The notes under the pieces: generated by a model
What the model was told of the DNA's origin: nothing
Database searches by the model: none
Seen by the model: the letters and a program-made list of their open reading frames with translations, nothing else
Shown: piece after piece, positions 27,237 through 34,495 of the stretch
Layout of the letters: every line of letters starts with the position of its first letter
Numbering within the stretch: the first letter of the stretch is position 1
Assembly: GCF_034321785.1 (NCBI RefSeq)
Contig: NZ_JAXLPB010000002.1
Span: 868,001 to 932,000 of the forward strand
Reading direction: 5' to 3'
DNA length: 64,000 bases
Source of the DNA: Fulvimarina uroteuthidis
GTDB taxonomy: Bacteria > Pseudomonadota > Alphaproteobacteria > Rhizobiales > Rhizobiaceae
Made by a program: the position numbers and the translations under genes

Positions 27237-28103
27237 TCAGAAGGTCAGTTGCTTGAAGCGTTTCGTCTGGTCGATCAGCGCCGTCTCGGTCGGCAGCCGC
27301 TCCATCGAGCTGGCGCCGTAGAAGCCGTTGCAGCCCTGCGTGCTGCGCAGGACGTATTCGGCGTCTTCGGGGTTGGCGATCGGCCCCCCATGGCACAGGA
27401 TCAGGATGTCCTTGCGCACCGCCCTCGCGGCCAAGGCCCAGGCGTCGATGTCGCCGATGCAGTCGTCGAGGGTGCGCGCCGTCTCCGCGCCGATGGCGCC
27501 ACCGGTGGTCAGCCCCATGTGGGCGACCAGAATATCGGCCCCGGCCTCGGCCATTGCGACCGCCTCCTCGGCCGAGAACACATAGGGCGTCGTCAGCATG
27601 TCCTTCTCGGCCGCCAGCCGGATCATGTCGACCTCCAGGCTGTAGCTCATTCCGGTTTCCTCCAGGTTCTGCCGGAACACCCCGTCGATCAGGCCCACCG
27701 TCGGGAAATTCTGTACGCCGGCAAAGCCGAGTGCCTTCAGCCGGTCGAGATGGCAGTCCATGATGACGAACGGGTCCGTGCCGTTCACCCCGGCCAGCAC
27801 CGGCGTGTGCCGGACGACGGGAAGCACCTCGCGGGCCATGTCGAGAACGATCTCGTTGGCGTTGCCGTAGGCGAGGACGCCGGCGAGAGAGCCGCGTCCC
27901 GCCATGCGGTATCGGCCGGAATTGTAGATGACGATCAGGTCGATGCCGCCGGCCTCCTCGCATTTGGCCGACAGGCCGGTCCCCGCGCCGCCCCCGATGA
28001 TGGGAATGCCGCGCGCGGCCATGTCGTGGAACTTCGCCAGAAGCTCGCGGCGGGTGGGGCGGCCGGCGCGCCCGCCGGGCCGGATGGATGCTGTTTCGTT
28101 CAT
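27237..28103 (-). CDS. PEP-hydrolase-family TIM-barrel protein (Tm-1 C-terminal-like)
   Basis: A 288-residue TIM barrel of the family called phosphoenolpyruvate hydrolase or TIM-barrel signal transduction protein, equivalent to the C-terminal half of plant Tm-1. Features are IIGGGAGTGLSAKCEEAGG, LIVIYNSGRYRMAGRGSLAG, VQNFPTVGLIDG, ILVAHMGLTTGG and CHGGPIANPEDAEY. The name PEP hydrolase is historical and an enzymatic activity is not established to my knowledge. The start overlaps the stop of the Tm-1-like N-domain remnant (ATGA), so the two were once translationally coupled. It is followed by the SRPBCC gene. Confidence 0.82.
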   Translation of the reverse strand: MNETASIRPGGRAGRPTRRELLAKFHDMAARGIPIIGGGAGTGLSAKCEEAGGIDLIVIYNSGRYRMAGRGSLAGVLAYGNANEIVLDMAREVLPVVRHTPVLAGVNGTDPFVIMDCHLDRLKALGFAGVQNFPTVGLIDGVFRQNLEETGMSYSLEVDMIRLAAEKDMLTTPYVFSAEEAVAMAEAGADILVAHMGLTTGGAIGAETARTLDDCIGDIDAWALAARAVRKDILILCHGGPIANPEDAEYVLRSTQGCNGFYGASSMERLPTETALIDQTKRFKQLTF

Positions 28104-28915
28104 GATGCGATCTTTCGGAACTCTGCGACCACCGCATCGGCGAAGGCCGGATCGTTGACGTTCAGGGGAAGCTCGATGAGCTTGCGCTTGGCAGTGACGA
28201 TGAAGGTGGAACGGATCGCCTCGAACAAGGCGTCGTCCGCTTTCGGGTCATGGAACGGCATGCCCGGCGCGTCGATCGCCGACACGCCCGCCAGAGGCAG
28301 AAGGAAGCGCACCTCGCCCTCACACCGGTTCAGCCGCTCGACGATCCAGCGCCCGATCGCCGCATTCTCCTGCGGCGTCGTGCGCATGAGCGTCACCTGC
28401 GGGTTGTGGACATAGAAATTGCGATCCCGGTACTTGTCCGGAACGGTCTCACGGGCGCCGAAATTCACCATGTCGACGGCGCCGACCGAACCGACATAGG
28501 GCAATCGCGTCCGCGCGACCGCGCCGAACCGGTCCTTTGTGCAGGGGAAGACGCCGCCCATCAGGAAATCCGGCACCTCCGTCGTGGTGACGTCGATCAT
28601 GCCGGCGATCAGGCCCGATTCTGCGAGCTTCTCCATCGACTGGCCGCCGGTGCCGGTGGCGTGGAAGACATAGCTCTCGAACGCGTCGCCGAGCCGCTCG
28701 CGGATCCGGTCGACGCAGGTGGTCGTGACGCCGAACATCGTCATGCCGACGCCCGGCCGATCGCCGGCAACGACCGGCGGCTGCCATTTGGCCATGCCGG
28801 CAGCCGCGTGCGCAGCGTTGCCGATGACCTTGCGGCTGATGGCGTTGAGCCCGGCGACGTCGGTGACGGAGTACGACATGGCGATGTCGTTCGGGCCGAG
28901 ATCCGTTTCATGATT
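28100..28915 (-). pseudogene. Tm-1-like ATP-binding-domain protein (UPF0261), missing its 5' half
   Basis: About 270 residues match the second half of UPF0261/Tm-1 N-terminal-domain proteins, beginning at DLGPNDIAMSYSVTDVAGLN and containing GMTMFGVTTTCVDRIRERL, HATGTGGQSMEKL, VGAVDMVNFG and GEVRFLLPLAGVSAID. Full-length members have about 150-180 further residues upstream, including the TKGEEL-type start and the GGSGGT segment; none of these is found here in any frame. Just upstream lies an IS6-type transposase remnant on the other strand. The first usable internal ATG is 28879, without a good ribosome site. The 3' end still overlaps the TIM-barrel gene start. Probably inactivated by insertion and deletion. 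Confidence 0.75.
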
Positions 28916-28985
28916 GGACGCCCGCTTTTCCGTTCGAACCATGACATCCTGAACGGCGGTGATGGGTCGGAAGCTGCCGATCGCT

Positions 28986-29132
28986 CGCCTCGCCAAAAAG
29001 GATGAGCCACTTCTGTCGCCGAGAGGGATCGGCAGCGATGGAGCCGAAACGTTTCCCGGCGCGATCCGGTCTGCCGTCGAGGATCGGCTCGTGACGCCAG
29101 AGCCGATCCACACGTCACGAAGCATCTCCAGC
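28986..29132 (+). mobile_element. IS6-family-like transposase remnant (central part)
   Basis: The translation KKDEPLLSPRGIGSDGAETF followed by PGAIRSAVEDRLVTPEPIH matches the catalytic-core stretch of IS6-type transposases (KDEPLL...IGTDGA.TFP.AI). After position 29111 it continues as VTKHLQR in another frame, so it is also frameshifted. Only about 50 residues of roughly 240 survive. Confidence 0.6.
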
Positions 29133-29180
29133 GTAAGCACCCGACGGGTACCACTTTGTTGGGCCTGATCTGACGTAAGA

Positions 29181-29212
29181 GACTGTGAGTATGGATAGTT
29201 ATACTCACAGTC
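29181..29212. repeat. Perfect 12-bp inverted repeat with 8-base loop
   Basis: The arms gactgtgagtat (29181-29192) and atactcacagtc (29201-29212) are exactly complementary around ggatagtt. It lies between the IS6 remnant and the end of the oxygenase gene. There is no T-tract, so it may be an operator or an element end rather than a terminator. Confidence 0.6.
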
Positions 29213-29393
29213 ACGAAGTTTCCCGACTTTCGCTTGTGGAGACGGGCCGTCGTCGTTGCTGGACGGACAATGCGAAGCTTCGGATCATTGCCAAGAGCGA
29301 ACACGGCCTGCGTCTGATTTCGTCGACAGCACGCCGACATGGAATTTAGCCTTCCCAGCTTTTCAGCTGGCGCCGTGCTTTCGGAGCGGCGTG
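29213..29393. other. Short intergenic remainder at the cassette edge
   Basis: A small hairpin, ccagct-tttc-agctgg (29355-29370), lies 24 bases past the end of the oxygenase gene and could act as its terminator on the minus strand. Nothing else was recognised. Confidence 0.4.
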
Positions 29394-30194
29394 CTAGGTC
29401 CAATAGATGAATTCACGTTCACTCACGTCGCCGATGAATGAGTTTAGAACGATACGCCCGCCATTACTTTTAAGAACGCCATGGATCAAAGCACCATTGA
29501 TGATGGCAAAATCGCCGCTGGCGACAGGAACATCGAACAGATCAGCGCCCGCGATCATCTCAGGTGGATAGGGATAGCCCTTACATTCCAAGCCGATTTG
29601 TTTTGCGATCTCTGGAGAATGACGAAGGTCGTAGACCCGAAGCATTCCTTGGCCAGCTTCACAACGTGCGTAGAAGTTAATGGCAACCAGCGTGCCGATT
29701 TCACTTATTTCCCAGTTATCGTTCCGTTCACAGAAAACCTGCGAGACATCGTCATGCGGCTGGAGAAGAAAATCGTCGTCGGACTTGTCCTTCCATTCAA
29801 TTGCACGGGTATGAAGGGCTTCGCCACCATCATGCCGGGCAGGGCGAATTGTCAGATTTAAGCCGTCAGCGATCTGTTTATAAAACTCGCGAACGGGACT
29901 GATGCCTTCGAAGAGGCCTTCAACGGCTGCGACCGTGTCGTGACAGCGCTGATAATAATCATCGGGACTTTTGAAATAGTGTGACTCGCCCACCATAATT
30001 CCCGGAACATTGTCAGCGCGTGGCTTTGCTTCGTCAGATGCGTCGAACCTTTGCGCAATGGCGGCACAAATCTCTGGAGAGACGAAACCGCGTAGCCAAA
30101 TCACATCGACCTCGCCGCCAATGACTCCGCCGAATGCGTGTGCCAATTCATCCGGATCGGAATGGCCGTGCCGGATTTCTGTTACCCGTAGCAT
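29394..30194 (-). CDS. Putative Fe(II)/2-oxoglutarate-dependent oxygenase
   Basis: A 266-residue protein. A facial triad is visible: HxD at His147/Asp149 (LQPHDDVSQV) and a distal His238 (ALIHGV), with Arg247 (GGRIVLN) placed to bind 2-oxoglutarate. The N-terminal third (LRGFVSPEICAAIAQRF) is also typical of the superfamily. The AGGAG before the start is rather far (12 bases). The closest class I can suggest is small-molecule, possibly amino-acid, hydroxylases or halogenases; the Asp argues for hydroxylation. It precedes nothing else in the operon but follows an EamA exporter, with a divergent Lrp-type regulator, a context pointing to an amino-acid-like substrate. GC is lower than in the flanking genes. 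Confidence 0.62.
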   Translation of the reverse strand: MLRVTEIRHGHSDPDELAHAFGGVIGGEVDVIWLRGFVSPEICAAIAQRFDASDEAKPRADNVPGIMVGESHYFKSPDDYYQRCHDTVAAVEGLFEGISPVREFYKQIADGLNLTIRPARHDGGEALHTRAIEWKDKSDDDFLLQPHDDVSQVFCERNDNWEISEIGTLVAINFYARCEAGQGMLRVYDLRHSPEIAKQIGLECKGYPYPPEMIAGADLFDVPVASGDFAIINGALIHGVLKSNGGRIVLNSFIGDVSEREFIYWT

Positions 30195-30202
30195 GTTGCT
30201 TG

Positions 30203-31096
30203 CTAGCTCCTGCGATAATGGATTGTCGGGACAGTGAACGTCCACCTCAAATTGATCCCGGCGGCCCCGGTGAGAACCAGGAGGATGCCGGCCCATTGGC
30301 TCGCGCCAAGCTGGACGTGAAGGAACGCGGCATCGAGAACGATCGCGATGGCCGGATAGAGAAAGGAGATGGATGCGACCCGCCAGGCTTCGATCTTCTG
30401 GATGGCGCCGTAAAGCAGAACATACATCAGACCTGTATGAACAACGCCAAGCAGAACCATCGCGATCGTCGCACTATCGAAGCGAGGACTTGTGATCACC
30501 GCCAGATCGGCAAAGGGAAACAACACCATTGTGCCAATGATCAACTGGACGAAGGCGATCAAAGCAGGCGGTGTCGATTTGAGTTTGCGGGCTATGATGG
30601 CGGCGATCGCATAAAGAAATGCTGCCAAAAGCGCTTCGATGATGCCGAGAATATAGCTTGAGGTCAATTCGAAGTCGCCGCCCGCAAGCGCCTTGGAAAT
30701 GAACAAGAGGCCAACAAGTGACACACCAGCCCAGCAAAGAACGCTTCCAGTCACCTTCTCCTTGAAAAGGAACACGCCGAACGCGATCATCATCAGTGGT
30801 TGTGTGTTATAAACAGTCGTCGCAATCCCCACCGACGTGTTCCGGTATGACGAGAACAGAAAATACCAGTTCGCCAGCAGCGCCATGCCGCCCAGCGCAG
30901 CAAAGAGCATGACGCTGCCTGTCAGATGGCTGCGCAGATACCCCTTCCACACCACCACGCCGGTCAACACCGCTGCACCAAACAGACAGCGATAGAAGAT
31001 CGCGTCGATTTGTGATTGCCCGGATAGCAGGACCGTCAGCCCAATTGTGCCACAGATCGCCATGGCAGCGATCATTTCCCAAGTGCCTCGGTTCAT
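30203..31096 (-). CDS. EamA/DMT-family transporter
   Basis: A 297-residue inner-membrane protein with about ten hydrophobic helices in two repeated EamA halves, the usual length for drug/metabolite transporters such as amino-acid exporters. The ATG at 31096 has GGAAGG five bases upstream. It lies 8 bases upstream of the oxygenase gene, so they form an operon, and divergent from an Lrp/AsnC regulator. Such trios often handle export of an amino acid or derivative. The GC content is lower than the window average, supporting acquisition as part of a cassette. Confidence 0.85.
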   Translation of the reverse strand: MNRGTWEMIAAMAICGTIGLTVLLSGQSQIDAIFYRCLFGAAVLTGVVVWKGYLRSHLTGSVMLFAALGGMALLANWYFLFSSYRNTSVGIATTVYNTQPLMMIAFGVFLFKEKVTGSVLCWAGVSLVGLLFISKALAGGDFELTSSYILGIIEALLAAFLYAIAAIIARKLKSTPPALIAFVQLIIGTMVLFPFADLAVITSPRFDSATIAMVLLGVVHTGLMYVLLYGAIQKIEAWRVASISFLYPAIAIVLDAAFLHVQLGASQWAGILLVLTGAAGINLRWTFTVPTIHYRRS

Positions 31097-31231
31097 CGTC
31101 ACCTTCCGCCTCTAACGCCACGCGTGAATTTACGAGGCGAGCGAAATCTGATGAATAGTGGAAATAAGGAAATCGGACGGATCACCTACTTTAACAAGGC
31201 TTCGGAAGCCTATAAGGTTATAAAAGAAGAT

Positions 31232-31681
31232 ATGGATCGACTCGACCGAAAGATAATCAGGGCTTTGCATCGGGATGGGCGGATGACGGCCAAGGCTCTT
31301 AGCCAACTGGTTGGCCTGTCCCAACCAAGCATCGCCGAGCGGATCAAACGCCTTATGGAAACTGGCGCTCTTCGCTTCACAATCGCAGCAGACCCCAAAA
31401 GTCTTGGCTACCCGATTACGGCAATCGTCAGGATCAGTCCGCTTCCCGGCGAACTCAATCGGGTCGAAGCACTGATCGCCAAGCTCCCCGAGGTGACCCA
31501 ATGCGACAAGGTCACCGGCCAAGACGCATTTTTTTGCCGGCTTCATCTGAAGGATATCGGCGACCTCGATGTAATACTCTCCAAGGTATCCCAATTTGCA
31601 ACGACCAACACGTCGATCGTGAAATCCTCTCCTGTCGAAGCACGATTGCCACCCTTGGATGCAGAAGTCGTGAACGACTGA
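31232..31681 (+). CDS. Lrp/AsnC-family transcriptional regulator
   Basis: A 149-residue regulator with the standard layout: N-terminal helix-turn-helix at about 1-60 (LDRKIIRALHRDGRMTAKAL then LSQLVGLSQPSIAERIKRL) and a C-terminal RAM ligand domain (TAIVRISPLPGELNRVEALI, VTQCDKVTGQDAFFCRLHL). The ATG at 31232 gives the typical length; earlier starts at 31151 or 31124 would nearly remove the divergent promoter. The C-terminal tail is slightly long. It probably senses an amino acid and controls the divergent EamA/oxygenase operon. Confidence 0.87.
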   Translation: MDRLDRKIIRALHRDGRMTAKALSQLVGLSQPSIAERIKRLMETGALRFTIAADPKSLGYPITAIVRISPLPGELNRVEALIAKLPEVTQCDKVTGQDAFFCRLHLKDIGDLDVILSKVSQFATTNTSIVKSSPVEARLPPLDAEVVND

Positions 31682-31927
31682 TCATTCTCACGTTGAGAAG
31701 CCGAAGATCTCGAAGAATCCGGGCCTGATGATGTGACGGTCTCCTCCACGGCCTCGGAACATTAGGTGTTCAGTCCCAGATTGTAATGGTAGCTTATCGC
31801 GCCAACAGAGGGATGCGCTATCCGCGTCGGCGCGAACGATGCGACCGCCAGACAGTTCAATCTCGAACCGGGCGAGACGCGATCGCCGCCGCTTCGATGA
31901 CTTCGCCTTCGGCGCCGCATCTGCTCC
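31682..31927. other. Low-information junction downstream of the Lrp gene
   Basis: A small perfect stem ttctca-cgt-tgagaa at 31685-31699 directly follows the Lrp stop and may terminate transcription. The rest has no intact gene and grades into transposase debris. Confidence 0.45.
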
Positions 31928-32014
31928 CGTCGAAGGCGGCTCGGCGGCTTTCGCTCGTTCAACACAGCCCGGCGCACGATCAAGGGGTTCGAGGCGATGC
32001 TCTGGCTGCGAAAG
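31928..32014 (+). mobile_element. IS6-family-like transposase remnant (C-terminal part)
   Basis: One frame reads GFRSFNTARRTIKGFEAMLW and then LRK, the conserved near-C-terminal block of IS6-type transposases of the same subgroup as the other remnants in this window. The homology stops abruptly at about 32014, where HsdR-like sequence begins. Confidence 0.6.
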
Positions 32015-32127
32015 CCTTCAAGCTCTCCGAATATCACCTCCTTCTCGTCGCCAACAAATTTCAGACTGGTTTCGACCAGCCGCTGCTCTGCGGAATGTAC
32101 GTCGATCGCCGCCTTGCCGGTATTCAG
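32014..32127 (+). pseudogene. Fragment of a type I restriction HsdR/helicase gene
   Basis: Thirty-eight residues (AFKLSEYHLLLVANKFQTGF then DQPLLCGMYVDRRLAGIQ) match the helicase-motif region of type I restriction R subunits (LVANKFQTGFDQPLL..MYVDK.L.G). No other part of HsdR, nor hsdM or hsdS, is present in the window. It is fused upstream to transposase debris, and its end overlaps the stop codon of the TIM-AAA+ gene on the opposite strand. Confidence 0.6.
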
Positions 32128-33743
32128 TCCTTCTCGGCCAGAGGCTCGCCTGTACCGCCGCTGGCGTTGGACGAGCCGATGATGGTGCGCAGGATGTCGG
32201 AGCCGATGGACCCGCCGCCGCACAGGACGGCGGCCTGCTCCACCACGCGCCGCAGTTCGCGCGTGTTCTCCTTCCAGTCGTGGGCGAAAAGCACCCGGTA
32301 GCCATCCGCGGAGATGTCCAGCGCCCCCATCTGGCGTGCCTCGCCGATCGCCTCCAGATAGAGCCGCGCATGGGCGGGAATGTCCTCGGGGCGATCGCGC
32401 AGGGGCTGGACGTCGATGCGGCCGGATCGCAGGCGCTGTACCAGCGCGCCGGCCAGACGCTGGTCCGCAAGGTCCGTATCCGTGGCGATCAGCACGAGCC
32501 GGCCTTGCGGGCTGTAGCTGCGCGTTCCGCCGACGGGCTCGATCGTGCCGCGCTCCAGCCATGCCAGAAGGTGCAGCTGCCCCGCTTCGCTGAGTTCGCC
32601 GGCATTCTCGACGATGACGGTGCCGTCGCGCGCATCGAGCGCGCCGCGGCGGCGCACCCGGCCGAAATCGGGCTCGGCTCCGAACAGGAGCTCCTCGTGC
32701 GGGACGTCGCGGTCGGCGGCGTTCAGGACCTTCAGCGGGCCCCGCTTGCCGCCCAGCGCGTGCAGGCTGCGGGCCAGCATCGTCCTTCCCAGGCCCCTTT
32801 GTCCGACGACGAGCACCGGCAGGCTGGTGGCCGAGAGCCGGACCAGCTGGTCCAGCAGGCGCGCGACGGCAGCCGACTGCCCTGTGATGCCGGCAAGCCT
32901 TGCGGCCCGCATGGTCTCGCGCGACTGCGCCGCATCGGCCTGTTGCAGGACACCGAACGCCTTGAAGGCCGAGGTCTTCTGCATCACCGAATCTTCGAGC
33001 GGCATGCGGTCGAGCGTCGAGCCGCCGACATAGCCGTCTGCCTTGGCGCCACGACAGACACGATACATGTCTTCCGGATTGACGATCGGGCCGCCTTCGA
33101 CCACGCAGATGGTCTGCGGCCTCGTCTGGCGCACGCTGCTGAAGATCCGCTGCGCGCGATCGGCGGCCTCGTCGAGGGTGAAGGCCTGGGCGACCGTGCG
33201 CATGCCCCCCGCGTTCCACCCGAAGTTCAGGCACAGGATGTCGACCTCGGCTTCGAGCACCGACTGGATCTCGCGGCGGGTCTTGGCGTAGCCGAAGGTG
33301 GCGAGACCTGCTCCGCGCGCGAGCCGGAGGAGCTCCACCTCCCGCGAATAGCCGAGCCCCGCCTCTTCGAGCGCGTGGCGGAACCTGCCACCATAGTGAA
33401 TGCTGGTCGGAAAATTGGCGATGCCGTGATAGCCGGTCGCGGCGATTTCGGCGACGAAGCGTTCCAGGTCGAGGGCTGGATCAAACGCCGAGGCGCCGAA
33501 GAAGACGGGGACGGAGACCTTGTCGAGTATTTCCCGGCGCGCGAAACGGTCCGTGAAGCTGTTGGCATGATCGAGCGGCAGCATCGCGGCAATGGAAGGC
33601 GCTCCCATCACGCGGTAGCGCCCCGCATTCAGGGCCAGCAGGAAGTCGGCACCGCCGCGTTCGGCCGCCTCCGCCGTCATGCCCATGCCGATGGCGGCGC
33701 CGACCAGGGGCTCTACGCTCGTCTTGGTGAACATCGATACCAT
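32124..33743 (-). CDS. TIM-barrel (PEP-hydrolase-like) fused to a degenerate sigma54-type AAA+ domain
   Basis: A 539-residue protein. Residues 1-275 are a second PEP-hydrolase/Tm-1-C-like TIM barrel (FLLALNAGRYRVMGAPSIAA, IANFPTSIHYGGRF, LNFGWNAGG, EGGPIVNPEDMYR). Residues about 285-525 align with the sigma54-activator AAA+ core, but key motifs are altered: Walker A reads GQRGLGRT (314-321, Lys replaced by Arg), Walker B ends IVEN (377-380, where DE is expected), and the sigma54-contact GAFTGA loop is replaced by AEPDFGRVRRR. The segment LRSGRIDVQPLRDRPEDIPAH is retained. There is no C-terminal FIS helix-turn-helix, although the gene ends at a rearranged junction. It is therefore unlikely to be a normal activator; ATP hydrolysis is doubtful. 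It lies upstream of, and is probably functionally tied to, the Tm-1-like genes. Confidence 0.75.
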   Translation of the reverse strand: MVSMFTKTSVEPLVGAAIGMGMTAEAAERGGADFLLALNAGRYRVMGAPSIAAMLPLDHANSFTDRFARREILDKVSVPVFFGASAFDPALDLERFVAEIAATGYHGIANFPTSIHYGGRFRHALEEAGLGYSREVELLRLARGAGLATFGYAKTRREIQSVLEAEVDILCLNFGWNAGGMRTVAQAFTLDEAADRAQRIFSSVRQTRPQTICVVEGGPIVNPEDMYRVCRGAKADGYVGGSTLDRMPLEDSVMQKTSAFKAFGVLQQADAAQSRETMRAARLAGITGQSAAVARLLDQLVRLSATSLPVLVVGQRGLGRTMLARSLHALGGKRGPLKVLNAADRDVPHEELLFGAEPDFGRVRRRGALDARDGTVIVENAGELSEAGQLHLLAWLERGTIEPVGGTRSYSPQGRLVLIATDTDLADQRLAGALVQRLRSGRIDVQPLRDRPEDIPAHARLYLEAIGEARQMGALDISADGYRVLFAHDWKENTRELRRVVEQAAVLCGGGSIGSDILRTIIGSSNASGGTGEPLAEKD

Positions 33744-34495
33744 GTCGATAAAACCCTGCCGCTGGGAAGCGCGGTGCCGAAAACGGGAACGAACGGCCGG
33801 ATCGCGGGACGTCCATCTAGATCTTAACAGATCTTTCTTCTTCCCGGTCGTGCCGTCGCGCCTCGGATCCTCCACCCTTCTCGTGTGCCGAACGGATGCG
33901 TGGGGCACCGGGCACTCCTCATATCCGAGCCGGCCCCGCTCTGCCATGTTTGCGCGTCGATCGGTGCAAATGACGGAGACGAAGGGCGACGCGTCCGGTG
34001 CCGTTCCGGTTCCCCCCCGCGAGGCGCCCGCGCCGCGACACGACAGCAAACCCTTTGCCCCCGCAGTTTTCGTTGCGCCGACCGACGGACCCTCAACCGA
34101 GGCCCGTCGCGTCCGCCTCGGCAGGATCAGGTCCGTGCGCAAGGCGGCAAAGATCGCGGATAGGTCCCGCTCTGCGGCCCGCTCCTTGGTCGGCGTGGCT
34201 TGCGATTTCGAGACGACGTGGTGCGACATCGCGTGGCTCCGCCTGCGGCGAAGCTTCGCGATCTCGGGGGGGGGGGGGAATGCAAGCCGCAAAGCACGAC
34301 GGGCGTGCCGTTCAACCCAGGGGCTTCCCGTCTGGTCCATCGCCGGTCTGCGGCTCAACAGCCATTGACGAGGAAGGATCGGCCGGCAGTTCGGTTGTTG
34401 CAGCGCTGCCTTCACACCGCAACCAAGGCCCCTTGATCTCGGCGTTCGGGATCGGGCATGGAACATCGATCAACGCCAAACCGGACAGGACCCTC
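33744..34495. other. Large divergent intergenic region with a 13-G tract
   Basis: A 752-base region separates the TIM-AAA+ gene and the ABC ATPase gene. It contains the G13 homopolymer (34266-34278) listed separately. An open frame on the minus strand continues upstream of the TIM-AAA+ start to 34466, but its composition and lack of motifs suggest it is not translated. Confidence 0.5.
34266..34278 (+). repeat. Homopolymer of 13 G
   Basis: A run of 13 consecutive G residues lies 218 bases before the ABC ATPase start and 523 bases before the TIM-AAA+ start. Such tracts are prone to slippage, either in the cell (phase variation of promoter spacing) or in sequencing. Confidence 0.8.

Noticed and set aside
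32014..32127. A functional restriction-modification system
   Set aside because: Only 38 residues of an HsdR-like protein are present and no hsdM or hsdS gene accompanies it, so it is treated as a relic.
33744..34466. Upstream extension of the TIM-AAA+ frame, including a GntR-like-looking stretch
   Set aside because: The short similarity (LSAIFAALRTDLIL) is not followed by a helix-turn-helix, the composition is atypical, and the region contains a 13-G tract on the other strand.
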